The notes beneath the pieces are model-generated. The model saw only the letters and a program-made list of their open reading frames with translations, had not been told where the DNA came from and ran no database searches. The translations under genes were made by a program, and so were the position numbers. Below, piece after piece: positions 1 through 7,175 of a stretch of DNA of 28,120 bases (its first letter is position 1; each line of letters opens with the position of its first letter). The DNA is taken from positions 1 through 28,120 of the forward strand of contig CALYQE010000005.1 in the NCBI GenBank assembly GCA_945281075.1, given 5' to 3'. The DNA comes from an uncultured Lactobacillus sp. Lineage in GTDB: Bacteria > Bacillota > Bacilli > Lactobacillales > Lactobacillaceae.

Positions 1-102
1 GTCTTGAAAGCCAAAGAAATTTTACTTCAACCAGATAAAATCAACTTGAAAGATCAAACATTTTCTAATTGGGAAGTGCTTGATCATCCAACTTTCAACT
101 AA
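1..102 (+). CDS. C-terminal end of an unidentified protein (partial)
   Basis: An open frame enters from the left edge and reads 33 codons to a TAA at 100-102, ending in the residues NWEVLDHPTFN. The tail is charged and soluble-looking with no membrane segment. It is too short to assign a family. A strong terminator hairpin follows eight bases later, which supports this as a genuine gene end. The partner upstream lies outside the window. Confidence 0.6.
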   Translation, partial: VLKAKEILLQPDKINLKDQTFSNWEVLDHPTFN

Positions 103-110
103 AAAGATCA

Positions 111-148
111 AAAAAGGTTCATTGAAATAGATCAATGAACCTTTTTTT
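111..148. terminator. Bidirectional rho-independent terminator
   Basis: AAAAAGGTTCATTGA and TCAATGAACCTTTTTTT form a long stem with a short loop. A-rich and T-rich flanks on the two sides allow it to end both the plus-strand gene at 1-102 and the minus-strand hydrolase gene ending at 177. Confidence 0.85.
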
Positions 149-176
149 AGCCATTGCTGCATTTAGCGCGGTAAAT

Positions 177-1184
177 TTAAAGGGTCTTAAAGTCATGCTG
201 GATTGGCTGAGTTGTCTTAGTCGTAATTTCTTCATCTAAAGTAAATTTGGTCATTGTCGGACAGTCTTCTGGCTGAACATAGAGTGTTCGCTGCGTTACG
301 TCATAACCGGCCCAATAACCAGTGTAATCGCAAGTGGCGCTGTTTTCGTGCAAATGTTCAATTCCGCGCGGAATCATCACGGCCTTGAAAACATTATAGA
401 GCTGGACGATTCCTTGCTTGGCCGAAAATGGAGCTAAGAATTTGGACAAGAAAGTACTGCTGACAAAGCGCGAAGGGGCTGTATAATCGCCCGGAAGCCC
501 TAACAAGCCTGAGCCACTCTCGATTTGCTTAATGTCGAGTTCGTCAGTCAACTGCTGATGAATTAAGTTATGATTAGTCAGATGCAGGTAATTACGTAAG
601 TTGTCTAAATGCCAGGAATATTCAGGACTGTTTGTCATTACTCCAATGCCATCATAAATTTTGAATGCACCATGGTTGACCGGTTCGAGAATAATGCTTT
701 TACCTGTTGCATCACTGAAAGTATAATGCATCGGAATTGGGGTAGGAATTCCCGTTTCAGCCTGATCCCAATCAGGATAAGTGGTTTTCTCTTGACCTAA
801 GTGACTGAAAGCCGTCTTAATTTCTGCAATACTGCCAAAGTTACTCAAAACATAGGCGACAACTTCTTCACCAATTATTGGTTTTAGGCCGCGTTCGGTC
901 AGATTAGAAACGTTATCCCAAGAAGCTTCTTCTAAATACTGGGCATCGCCAACTATTCCAGCACTGTTAATTCCATCATTGAAAAAGAGGGAGTTATTAA
1001 CATTGATACCCATAAAAGCATATTTGGTGGTCCAACTCTGGTGTAGTCCTTTTAATTCAAAATTAGCAGGGTAGGATGTCATTTTACTATCTGCACTCCG
1101 CATAAAGGGATCAAAAGTAAAATCCATTGTTCGTCCCCAAAAAACATCGCCATTTTCCGCTGTGATTGCAATACTAGTACACAT
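177..1184 (-). CDS. Choloylglycine hydrolase family linear amide hydrolase (bile salt / penicillin V acylase-like)
   Basis: This is a 335-residue N-terminal-nucleophile hydrolase of the family that cleaves conjugated bile salts, penicillin V or N-acyl homoserine lactones. I chose the ATG at 1184 rather than a TTG three codons upstream. It puts the nucleophile at Cys2 (MCTSIAI) and leaves GGAGG ten bases upstream, whereas the TTG sits one base after it. Visible active-site positions are Cys2, Arg18 and Asp21 (GRTMDF), the MTNSPEYSW segment with the catalytic Asn, and GLPGDYTAPSRFV with the late Arg. Length matches the family (about 315-340). At the substrate-selecting position near residue 82 the protein reads GDAQYLEEA, so neither the Asn of typical bile salt hydrolases nor the Tyr of typical penicillin V acylases is there. 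Substrate is therefore open. No signal peptide is seen, so it is probably cytoplasmic. Confidence 0.92.
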   Translation of the reverse strand: MCTSIAITAENGDVFWGRTMDFTFDPFMRSADSKMTSYPANFELKGLHQSWTTKYAFMGINVNNSLFFNDGINSAGIVGDAQYLEEASWDNVSNLTERGLKPIIGEEVVAYVLSNFGSIAEIKTAFSHLGQEKTTYPDWDQAETGIPTPIPMHYTFSDATGKSIILEPVNHGAFKIYDGIGVMTNSPEYSWHLDNLRNYLHLTNHNLIHQQLTDELDIKQIESGSGLLGLPGDYTAPSRFVSSTFLSKFLAPFSAKQGIVQLYNVFKAVMIPRGIEHLHENSATCDYTGYWAGYDVTQRTLYVQPEDCPTMTKFTLDEEITTKTTQPIQHDFKTL

Positions 1185-1223
1185 GTGATTCAAACCTCCA
1201 TTTTAAATTAATTGCTACTAATC

Positions 1224-1232
1224 ATCTTAGCA
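1224..1232 (-). promoter_or_regulatory. Candidate extended -10 promoter for the choloylglycine-hydrolase-like gene
   Basis: On the minus strand the sequence TGCTAAGAT (TG-n-TAAGAT, an extended -10 element) lies about 40 bases upstream of the chosen ATG. No convincing -35 hexamer is present at 16-18 bp, so this is a modest call. Confidence 0.4.
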
Positions 1233-1301
1233 TATATTTTCAAATGCAAATAAGCCCGATAAAAAAATTATTAAATTATTGGAAGCATAGGACATCAAAA
1301 T

Positions 1302-1333
1302 AAAAAAGCTCAGCTAAAAAGCTGAACCTTTAG
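1302..1333 (-). terminator. Terminator after tpx
   Basis: Read on the minus strand, AAAGGTTCAGCT, a short loop and AGCTGAGCTTTTTT form a roughly 12-bp stem (some GU pairs) ending in a T run, just downstream of the tpx stop codon. Confidence 0.75.
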
Positions 1334-1350
1334 TTAAAATTGAAAAAGCA

Positions 1351-1848
1351 TTAATCTTTTAATTCACGGAGAAACTGCAATGCAGCATCATAATTTGGTT
1401 CATCAGTCATTTCCATGATCAGTTCTCGATAGATGATTTTTTGCTGGTCATCAATGATCCAAATGCTTCTGGAATCAACACCACTTGCTTCAATAAATAA
1501 ACCCAGTTTTTTACCAAAATCATGTTGCTCATCCGAGAGCAGCTCCATGTTTTTGACACCTTCAGCGGCGCACCAATTTGCCTGTTCACTCGGAGTATTA
1601 GTCGAAACGGTATAGAAGTTAATTCCGGTAAACTGATCTGCCTCTTGGTTAAAGTGTTTAGTTGAAATGCTGCATACGCGGGTGTTAATGTCTGGTACTA
1701 CACTGATCAAAGTTACTTTATCAAGCAGCTCTTTTGTTGAGACAGTAGAACCATCTTTTTTAGTTAATTCAGCCAAAGGAAACTTGTCACCGACAACAGG
1801 AGGTTCTCCATTAGTTGATAGAAATTCATTTTTTCTTGTAATTTCCAT
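1351..1848 (-). CDS. tpx: Thiol peroxidase (Tpx, 2-Cys peroxiredoxin)
   Basis: The 165-residue product has the usual Tpx length and thioredoxin-fold layout. The peroxidatic cysteine is Cys59 in PDINTRVCS and the resolving cysteine is Cys93 in ANWCAAEG. The spacing is the one typical of atypical 2-Cys Tpx enzymes, which form an intramolecular disulfide and are re-reduced by thioredoxin. Its role is reduction of hydrogen peroxide and organic hydroperoxides in the cytosol. The ATG is preceded by AGAAAGGGA. It is transcribed alone, with its own terminator, but lies close to msrB and msrA, which repair oxidised methionine; that shared theme is inference from proximity. Confidence 0.96.
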   Translation of the reverse strand: MEITRKNEFLSTNGEPPVVGDKFPLAELTKKDGSTVSTKELLDKVTLISVVPDINTRVCSISTKHFNQEADQFTGINFYTVSTNTPSEQANWCAAEGVKNMELLSDEQHDFGKKLGLFIEASGVDSRSIWIIDDQQKIIYRELIMEMTDEPNYDAALQFLRELKD

Positions 1849-1930
1849 TTACACAATCCCTTTCTAAATTTAAAAAATAACCTACTTTATCTTAAACTAG
1901 AAGATTAGCGTCTTCCAAGTAAAAAGCACT

Positions 1931-3124
1931 TTAATTGTTGAGCGAGTCTTTAACGTAATTGGTAATCCGCTCGATAGCTAAATTGAGATTTTCTTCTGAA
2001 GAAGCATATGATAGGCGAACGAAGCCTTGACCACCTGCACCAAAATAGCTGCCAGGAACAACGCCAACTTTTGCCTTGTGAGCTAAATCTTCGGCAAAAG
2101 CAACGTCGTCATCGCCAAACTTTTCAGGAATCCGAGCAAAAACATAAAAGGCGCCTTCTGGGGTGGCCATTTTAAAACCGTTTTTCTCTAAGCCCGCTTG
2201 AACAATATGTAAACGACTCTCATAAATAGCACGTGCTTCTTCATAATCAGCCTCACCATGCTGTAAACCTTCGGCGGCAGCGATTTGAACATTATCCGTA
2301 ACCGAAGTGATCATGAAAGAATTTACCTTGATGATCGTTTTCATGATTTCGCGTGGTGCAGCGATATAACCGATACGCCAACCGGTCATGGCGAAACACT
2401 TTGATAGTCCTGATAAAATGATCGTCCGTTCCGGAATAATTTGCGCCAGTGAATAATGCTTTTTGTCTCCATAGATTAATTCGGCATAAATTTCGTCACT
2501 GATTGCAAATAGGTTGTAATCACAAATTACCGTGGCTAACTCTTCTAATTGCTGTTTAGAATAAACACGTCCAGTTGGGTTAGATGGGTCGGTCAAGACA
2601 ATTGCTTTGGCACCTTTGCCCTCATTTTGCATAACTTTTTTCAAGTGGGCAGCAGTCAAGATAAAATTATCTTCCGACGTATCAACTTCAATTGGAATTC
2701 CGCCGGCCATTTTAACAATTCCGAAATAGACACCCCAGACAGGCGTAGGAATAATGATTTTATCACCGGGATTTAAAATGGACATAAAGGTAACGTTTAA
2801 CGCTGCAGAAACACCAACGGTGGCACAGATTTCGCCCTCTGGGTCATATGATACTTTTAAACTGTTCTTCAAATATGTGCTGACAGCAGATAAGTATTCT
2901 TTTTTTCCAGCTTCTGGGGCGTAGTGTGAGTCATCTCTGGCAATATCATCGATCGCGGCTCGCTTAATGTGTTCAGGCGTGTTTAAATCAGGCTCACCGA
3001 CAGTCAGCTTGATTACTCCTGGAATTTGCGAAATTTTGTGGCTAAAAGCACGAATTTCTGATTTCTTTATTTTATTGATCTTTTCATTGATTGTTTCAGA
3101 TAAACTATTTGCTAAAGTTGGCAT
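1931..3124 (-). CDS. PLP-dependent class I/II aminotransferase (aromatic/aspartate type)
   Basis: This is a 397-residue fold-type I aminotransferase of full family length. The internal aldimine lysine is Lys242 in SGLSKCFAMTGWRIGY. Other PLP contacts visible are DPSNPTGR (about 179-186), SDEIYAEL (209-216), and the C-terminal FVRLSYA segment carrying the arginine that binds the substrate carboxylate. VGEPDLNTP near residue 42 is the usual N-terminal signature. Family members act on aromatic amino acids, aspartate, or N-acetyl-diaminopimelate in lysine synthesis (AraT, AspC or PatA names). Sequence alone does not separate these, and aromatic aminotransferase is the usual lactobacillar annotation. 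The start has AGGAAAGG upstream. No biosynthetic partners flank it, so it appears to be a stand-alone gene. Confidence 0.92.
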   Translation of the reverse strand: MPTLANSLSETINEKINKIKKSEIRAFSHKISQIPGVIKLTVGEPDLNTPEHIKRAAIDDIARDDSHYAPEAGKKEYLSAVSTYLKNSLKVSYDPEGEICATVGVSAALNVTFMSILNPGDKIIIPTPVWGVYFGIVKMAGGIPIEVDTSEDNFILTAAHLKKVMQNEGKGAKAIVLTDPSNPTGRVYSKQQLEELATVICDYNLFAISDEIYAELIYGDKKHYSLAQIIPERTIILSGLSKCFAMTGWRIGYIAAPREIMKTIIKVNSFMITSVTDNVQIAAAEGLQHGEADYEEARAIYESRLHIVQAGLEKNGFKMATPEGAFYVFARIPEKFGDDDVAFAEDLAHKAKVGVVPGSYFGAGGQGFVRLSYASSEENLNLAIERITNYVKDSLNN

Positions 3125-3159
3125 AAAAAAGAACCTTTCCTAAATTTTGTACAGCTACA

Positions 3160-3165
3160 ATTATA
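3160..3165 (-). promoter_or_regulatory. -10 box for the aminotransferase gene
   Basis: A perfect TATAAT occurs on the minus strand (context GTTATAATTGTAG), 35 bases upstream of the aminotransferase ATG. The -35 region is poor. Confidence 0.5.
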
Positions 3166-3244
3166 ACCTACTATGCGAGTAACAGGTAGATAAATTACTG
3201 TTAATTTATTAAGCTTATATTAAGATTATTAAAGGAAACTTTGA

Positions 3245-3262
3245 TATAGTGAAGCTAGGAGG
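3245..3262 (+). promoter_or_regulatory. msrB -10 candidate and ribosome binding site
   Basis: TATAGT at 3245-3250 lies just before a perfect AGGAGG at 3257-3262, which sits 11 bases ahead of the msrB ATG. A weak TTAAGA at 3220-3225 (19-bp spacing) could serve as -35. The aminotransferase and msrB promoters are divergent and share the 3125-3273 gap. Confidence 0.4.
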
Positions 3263-3273
3263 AAGTTAAAAAA

Positions 3274-3705
3274 ATGGATCCGATCAAAAAAGCTGAACAA
3301 CTTAAAAAACTAACTGCTGAAGAATACGATGTCACTCAGAACGCGGCCACTGATTATCCCTTTAAAGGAAAATACGATGATTTTTATGCAAAAGGCATCT
3401 ATGTTGACGTAGTTTCGGGTGAACCATTGTTTTCAAGCGAGGACAAATATGATGCCGGTTGTGGCTGGCCAAGTTTTACTAAACCGATCAAAAAGCTGGT
3501 TTATAAACGTGATCAGTCGCTCGGAATGGAGCGAACGGAGGTCAAAAGCCCTGAAGCCGATTCCCATTTAGGTCATGTTTTTACTGATGGACCAGAAAAA
3601 GAGGGCGGACTTAGGTATTGCATAAATTCTTCGGCCTTAAAGTTCATTCCTTATGACCAGCTTGACAAAGAAGGCTATGGTGAATATCAAAAGTTATTTA
3701 AATAA
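3274..3705 (+). CDS. msrB: Peptide-methionine (R)-S-oxide reductase MsrB
   Basis: The 143-residue single-domain MsrB reduces the R epimer of methionine sulfoxide in proteins, with thioredoxin as the usual reductant. Catalytic Cys116 sits in [11 protein letters not shown] and the probable resolving Cys63 in the CGWPSF motif. SHLGHVF (97-103) and GGLRY are also typical. The two CxxC pairs that bind zinc in many MsrB proteins are absent: only Cys63 and Cys116 occur, so this is the zinc-free form. It is not fused to MsrA, which is encoded about 1.1 kb away on the other strand. Confidence 0.96.
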   Translation: MDPIKKAEQLKKLTAEEYDVTQNAATDYPFKGKYDDFYAKGIYVDVVSGEPLFSSEDKYDAGCGWPSFTKPIKKLVYKRDQSLGMERTEVKSPEADSHLGHVFTDGPEKEGGLRYCINSSALKFIPYDQLDKEGYGEYQKLFK

Positions 3706-3722
3706 TAATAATTATGTAAAAT

Positions 3723-3757
3723 AAAAAAGCACCTTTACAATAATGGGTGCTTTTCTT
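3723..3757. terminator. Bidirectional terminator between msrB and the YitT gene
   Basis: AAAAAGCACC and GGGTGCTTTTCTTT form a 9-10 bp stem with A and T tracts on both sides, between the convergent ends of msrB (3705) and the YitT-family gene (3764). Confidence 0.8.
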
Positions 3758-3763
3758 TCATGC

Positions 3764-4642
3764 TTAAACAATTTCTTGTTCTTTAAAACTGCCATAAACG
3801 CGTTCAACTTCGGTCACACTCATAAAAGCATAGGGATCGCTTTTTTTGACGATTTGCAAAATATCATACATATCATAGCGGTCGATAACGGTAATGAGAA
3901 CTTTCTTTTCGATGTGACTGTATGCGCCCTCGACATCGTGAAAAATAGTGATGCCGCGGTGCATTTTTTCCTGGATACCATCAATAATAGCCTGAGGCTG
4001 CTCCGTAACAATTGTTACCTGGAGCTTTTGGTGTTGAGTATAAATTGCATCAATAACCCGGCCATTGATAAAGATAGTGAGGGCAGAGTAGAGGGCACGA
4101 TTCCAGCCGAAAGCAAAGCCAGCTGCAGCAATAATTACCAAATTAATTAAGATACTGACCTTGCCGTAACTTGCGCCCGTTTTTTTGCGGATGACGATTC
4201 CGATCACATCCAGCCCACCAGTTGAAATGCCATTTTTTAGCGCATAACCAGTCCCCATGCCATTAATGATTCCGCCAAAGATTGCGCAGACCAGAGGGTC
4301 GACGTGCATATCAACGGGCTGAATCAACCGCATCATAATTGAACCCAAGATAACGGTAATAATCGTAAAAAAGGTGAACTTGTGGCCAATTTTGAACCAG
4401 GCCAAAATCAGAATGGGCAGGTTTAAGGCAAAGTAAACCGCAGAAGTCGCAAGGGTAAAAGGGAAAAACCGCTCACTCATCGTATTGATCAACTGAGCAA
4501 ACCCAGTAATCCCGGAAGAATACATATGCCCCGGGTTCCAGAAGAAATTAAGCGCAACAGCAACAGCTACCGAATAAAAAAATGAAGCTGATATTTTTGA
4601 AAGTAAACTATAGCGTCGGTTGAAAGTGTCGAGTCGATCCAT
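3764..4642 (-). CDS. YitT family membrane protein (DUF161 plus DUF2179)
   Basis: The product is 292 residues. The first two thirds hold about five to six hydrophobic segments (near 20-35, 60-85, 90-105, 115-135, 155-180). The last roughly 85 residues, from about LQVTIVTEQPQ onward, form a soluble regulatory-looking domain of the DUF2179 type with LITVIDRYDMYDIL. The conserved glycine-rich stretch GMGTGYALKNGISTGGLDVIG is characteristic of the YitT family, which is common in Firmicutes with several paralogues and has no firmly established transport substrate. AAAGGA precedes the ATG. It lies between msrA and msrB but has its own upstream terminator, so it is probably a separate unit. Confidence 0.9.
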   Translation of the reverse strand: MDRLDTFNRRYSLLSKISASFFYSVAVAVALNFFWNPGHMYSSGITGFAQLINTMSERFFPFTLATSAVYFALNLPILILAWFKIGHKFTFFTIITVILGSIMMRLIQPVDMHVDPLVCAIFGGIINGMGTGYALKNGISTGGLDVIGIVIRKKTGASYGKVSILINLVIIAAAGFAFGWNRALYSALTIFINGRVIDAIYTQHQKLQVTIVTEQPQAIIDGIQEKMHRGITIFHDVEGAYSHIEKKVLITVIDRYDMYDILQIVKKSDPYAFMSVTEVERVYGSFKEQEIV

Positions 4643-4692
4643 TTCTGTGTTTCCTTTGTAGGTTTAAAAATTATCTTATATTTTAGTTTAAC

Positions 4693-4723
4693 AAAAAAGC
4701 AATCAGACGCTTGCCTGATTGCT
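4693..4723 (-). terminator. Terminator after msrA
   Basis: On the minus strand AGCAATCAG and CTGATTGCT form a 9-bp stem followed by TTTTTT. A second, weaker hairpin with its own T run (about 4731-4755) stands between this one and the msrA stop codon, so msrA has tandem terminators. Confidence 0.85.
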
Positions 4724-4771
4724 CGGTATTAAAAAACCGACCAGCATTCAGTCGATTGCAACCAATGCAGG

Positions 4772-5317
4772 CTATTTTTCCCAATGCCGCCGAATAAATT
4801 CTTCTCGACCACCTGCTTCTTCAAGCTCATACCTCGCTGGATTCTTCCGATAAAAATCCTGATGATATTCTTCAGCCGGATAAAAGGCTTGAGCAGGTTC
4901 AATTGAAGTCACAATTGGGTCATCAAATTTGCCACTTGCTTGTAATTTTTGTTTAGAAGCTTCCGCCGCTTCCTGTTGGGCCGCAGAATTATAAAAAATG
5001 ACCGGTCGATAGTTATCACCGCGATCTTGGAATTGTCGCGATGCATCAGTTGGATCGGTTACTTGCCAGTAATATTCCAATAACTGTTCATAGGGCATTA
5101 TTTTTGGATCAAAAGTAATTTCAACTGCTTCAGTATGACCAGTCTCGCCGCTACAAACCTGCTCATAGGTGGGATTTGCAACATGACCGCCGGTATAACC
5201 GGAAACGACCTTTTTAATTCCTGGTAAGGTGTCAAACGGTTTAACCATGCACCAGAAGCAACCGCCTGCAAAGATCGCAGTTTCCAAGTTTTGATCAGTA
5301 ATTTTATTTTCAGTCAT
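4772..5317 (-). CDS. msrA: Peptide-methionine (S)-S-oxide reductase MsrA
   Basis: The 181-residue MsrA reduces the S epimer of methionine sulfoxide, complementing MsrB. The catalytic motif GGCFWC places the nucleophile at Cys20. [29 protein letters not shown] and [10 protein letters not shown] are family-typical blocks, shortened here to their core: SGYTGG, CSGETGH, EYHQDF. Start by ATG with AGAAGG about 11 bases upstream. It follows the PPDK-regulator gene by 60 bases on the same strand, with a hairpin but no clear T tract between, so partial co-transcription is possible. Confidence 0.96.
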   Translation of the reverse strand: MTENKITDQNLETAIFAGGCFWCMVKPFDTLPGIKKVVSGYTGGHVANPTYEQVCSGETGHTEAVEITFDPKIMPYEQLLEYYWQVTDPTDASRQFQDRGDNYRPVIFYNSAAQQEAAEASKQKLQASGKFDDPIVTSIEPAQAFYPAEEYHQDFYRKNPARYELEEAGGREEFIRRHWEK

Positions 5318-5364
5318 CTTTATTGCAACCTTCTTTCAAAATTGAACTTGCCTAATATATAACT

Positions 5365-5383
5365 GATTAAGCACGCCTTAATC
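5365..5383 (-). other. Perfect inverted repeat overlapping a stop codon
   Basis: GATTAAG, five bases, then CTTAATC form a perfect 7-bp stem overlapping the stop codon of the PPDK-regulator gene. No T run follows on the minus strand, so it is not a standard terminator. It could slow or partly end transcription before msrA, or protect the mRNA end. Confidence 0.4.
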
Positions 5384-6205
5384 TTCAATACCGAGGTGTC
5401 TCAAAATTAACGCCGCTGTTTCTTCAATTGAGCGGTGCGCCACATTAATGACAAAACAGCCTAGTTGATCATATAGTTTTTTAGCGGAATCAAGTTCTGC
5501 CTTAATCGCTTCAGTATTTGAGTATGTCGTTTCCGGATTCAAGCCATATGAAATCATTCTTTGGCGCCTGATTTCGTTTAACACGGAAAGATCATTGGTT
5601 AAGCCGATGATCTTTTTCGGATCAATTTGATAAATTTCCTTAGGGATATGAGTATCTGGAACTAGGGGCAGGTTTGCAACCTTGAGATTTTTATTTGCTA
5701 AAAACAGTGACAACGGAGTTTTAGAGGTTCTAGAAACGCCTAGTAAAACAACGTCTGCTTCTAAAAAGCCCTTTGGATCCTTACCATCATCATACATAAC
5801 GGCAAATTCCATTGCAGAAATCCGATCAAAGTATTTTTGATTCATTTTGTGCTGTGCGCCGATCTTCATTTGCGGACGCAGACCTGTGATTTTTTGAATA
5901 GCTTCCATTGCTGGCGAAAGGATGTCAACACTCTCAATATGGTGTTCACGCACAAACCGAATAACCGGAATCTGCATTTCATCTTTAGCCAAACTATAAA
6001 TAATCAGAACATTGGGAAAATGCTCAATTTCTTTAAAAGTTTCTTCTAATTTTTCTTTATTAATGATGAAAGGATAGCGCCGATAATTAATTTGTGCATC
6101 CGGAAATTGTGCCGCAGCGGCAACTGCATTATTAAAAGCAGTGTCACCAGCGGAATCGGAAATGATAACAATATTGACTTCTTTTTTAGGGGTTTCTTCA
6201 GCCAT
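5378..6205 (-). CDS. Pyruvate, phosphate dikinase / PEP synthase regulatory protein (DUF299, bifunctional kinase-pyrophosphorylase)
   Basis: This 275-residue protein belongs to the family that phosphorylates (using ADP) and dephosphorylates a threonine in PPDK or PEP synthase. The N-terminal part begins with VNIVIISDSAGDTA. The P-loop is GVSRTSKT (residues 156-163, within VLLGVSRTSKTPLSLFLANK). The downstream PLVPDTHIPKEIYQI and KIIGLTND blocks also match the family (YqfL in Bacillus). Length is normal. No dikinase or PEP synthase gene is in this window, so the target here is unknown. The start has GGAGC six bases upstream. Confidence 0.93.
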   Translation of the reverse strand: MAEETPKKEVNIVIISDSAGDTAFNNAVAAAAQFPDAQINYRRYPFIINKEKLEETFKEIEHFPNVLIIYSLAKDEMQIPVIRFVREHHIESVDILSPAMEAIQKITGLRPQMKIGAQHKMNQKYFDRISAMEFAVMYDDGKDPKGFLEADVVLLGVSRTSKTPLSLFLANKNLKVANLPLVPDTHIPKEIYQIDPKKIIGLTNDLSVLNEIRRQRMISYGLNPETTYSNTEAIKAELDSAKKLYDQLGCFVINVAHRSIEETAALILRHLGIED

Positions 6206-6227
6206 TATTTGCTCCTTTTTTCTCTTA

Positions 6228-6233
6228 ATTATA
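6228..6233 (-). promoter_or_regulatory. -10 box for the PPDK-regulator gene
   Basis: A TATAAT on the minus strand lies 22 bases upstream of the ATG, implying a short leader. No good -35 is seen. It stands divergent to the rpsU promoter. Confidence 0.45.
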
Positions 6234-6314
6234 CAATTTAACTTATCTCTTTAACAGAATTAAAATAAAATAAATCAAGTAGGCAGTTTTTTTGAAAAAT
6301 ATCGCCTTAATGTA

Positions 6315-6342
6315 TTGACCGATTAATATCGTTTGATATAAT
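6315..6342 (+). promoter_or_regulatory. Strong sigma-A promoter of rpsU
   Basis: TTGACC at 6315-6320 and TATAAT at 6337-6342 are separated by 16 bp, near consensus. Transcription would begin around 6349, giving a leader of about 44 bases before the S21 start codon. Confidence 0.8.
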
Positions 6343-6392
6343 TTATATAAATGCATGACGGTTACGTCAAGAAATGGAAGGAGGGATCACAT

Positions 6393-6569
6393 ATGGCTAA
6401 GACAGTCGTTCACGAAAACGAGTCTATTGATGATGCTCTTCGTCGTTTCAAACGTTCCGTTTCAAGAAGTGGTACTTTACAAGAATATCGCAAGCGCGAG
6501 TTCTATGAAAAACCTAGTGTCCGCAGAAAGCTGAAATCAGAAGCTGCTCGTAAGCGTAGACATTATTAA
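6393..6569 (+). CDS. rpsU: 30S ribosomal protein S21
   Basis: The mature protein is 58 residues, starting [10 protein letters not shown] and ending ARKRRHY, very basic as expected for S21. I chose ATG 6393 over an in-frame ATG 14 codons earlier because AAGGAGGG at 6378-6384 fits this start and the known protein begins here. S21 is a small-subunit protein that influences initiation at the 3' end of 16S rRNA. It has its own strong promoter and its own terminator, so it is monocistronic despite the close yqeY. Confidence 0.97.
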   Translation: MAKTVVHENESIDDALRRFKRSVSRSGTLQEYRKREFYEKPSVRRKLKSEAARKRRHY

Positions 6570-6573
6570 TTTC

Positions 6574-6604
6574 TAAAACCTATCTTGTTGGATAGGTTTT
6601 TTTT
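6574..6604 (+). terminator. rpsU terminator
   Basis: AAAACCTATC and GATAGGTTTTTTTT form a 9-10 bp stem with a 6-base loop and a long T run, immediately after rpsU. Confidence 0.9.
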
Positions 6605-6669
6605 ATTAAAAAAATTAATCAGCAATCATCATCTTGCTTGTTTTTTTATCTTTCGCTTAAACAATTTGT

Positions 6670-6675
6670 TATAAT
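6670..6675 (+). promoter_or_regulatory. -10 box likely driving yqeY and the downstream operon
   Basis: TATAAT stands 34 bases before the yqeY start codon and after the rpsU terminator. The best -35 at a legal distance is weak (ATCTTT, 16 bp). It would be the head of the yqeY-phoH-ybeY-era-recO run. Confidence 0.5.
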
Positions 6676-6708
6676 TTAGCTAGGTTTATTGAGAAAGAAG
6701 GGATTATT

Positions 6709-7152
6709 TTGAGTTTATCAGAGCAGATTATGTCTGATATGAAAGATGCAATGAAGGCAAAAGACAAAGTTAGACTTAATACGGTACGGATGATTAAAGC
6801 AGCCTTAATGAATGAGAAGATTAAGACTGGTCACGAATTAAGTCCTGACGAAGAACTAACTGTTTTAAACCGCGAAAAAAAGCAGCGCGAAGAGTCAATC
6901 ACTGATTTTACCAAAGCTAACCGCAAAGATTTAGCGGATGAAACAAAAGAGGAATTGGCGGTTGTTGAAGGCTATTTGCCAAAACAGCTGACGCAAGCGG
7001 AACTACAAAACATCGCGGCTGAAACAGTTGCTGAGCTTGACGCAAAAACTCCGGCCGATTTTGGTGCAGTTATGAAAAAAATAATGCCCAAAGTTAAGGG
7101 CAGAGCAGACGGTAAAGCCATTTCTGCTGCTGTGCGCAACTTGCTTAGCTAA
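6709..7152 (+). CDS. yqeY: GatB/YqeY domain-containing protein
   Basis: The 147-residue soluble protein is made of the YqeY fold, related to the C-terminal tRNA-binding tail domain of the GatB amidotransferase subunit. Family hallmarks are the N-terminal helical segment MKAKDKVRLNTVRMIKAAL and the C-terminal PADFGAVMKKIMPKVKGRADG. Start is TTG with AGAAGGGA upstream. Its position next to rpsU and phoH is widely conserved in Firmicutes. The molecular function is not established; a tRNA- or translation-linked role is the usual guess. No anomaly in length or sequence. Confidence 0.93.
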   Translation: MSLSEQIMSDMKDAMKAKDKVRLNTVRMIKAALMNEKIKTGHELSPDEELTVLNREKKQREESITDFTKANRKDLADETKEELAVVEGYLPKQLTQAELQNIAAETVAELDAKTPADFGAVMKKIMPKVKGRADGKAISAAVRNLLS

Positions 7153-7175
7153 TTTACGAAAAGGAGCAAAGTTTA

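Noticed and set aside
609..800. Plus-strand open frame within the hydrolase gene
   Set aside because: It is antisense to a well-supported gene and has no binding site; a frame shadow.
4143..4642. Plus-strand open frame opposite the YitT gene (3743-4150) as a separate gene
   Set aside because: It is antisense to the YitT coding region and starts inside the bidirectional terminator; amino acid content shows no protein family.
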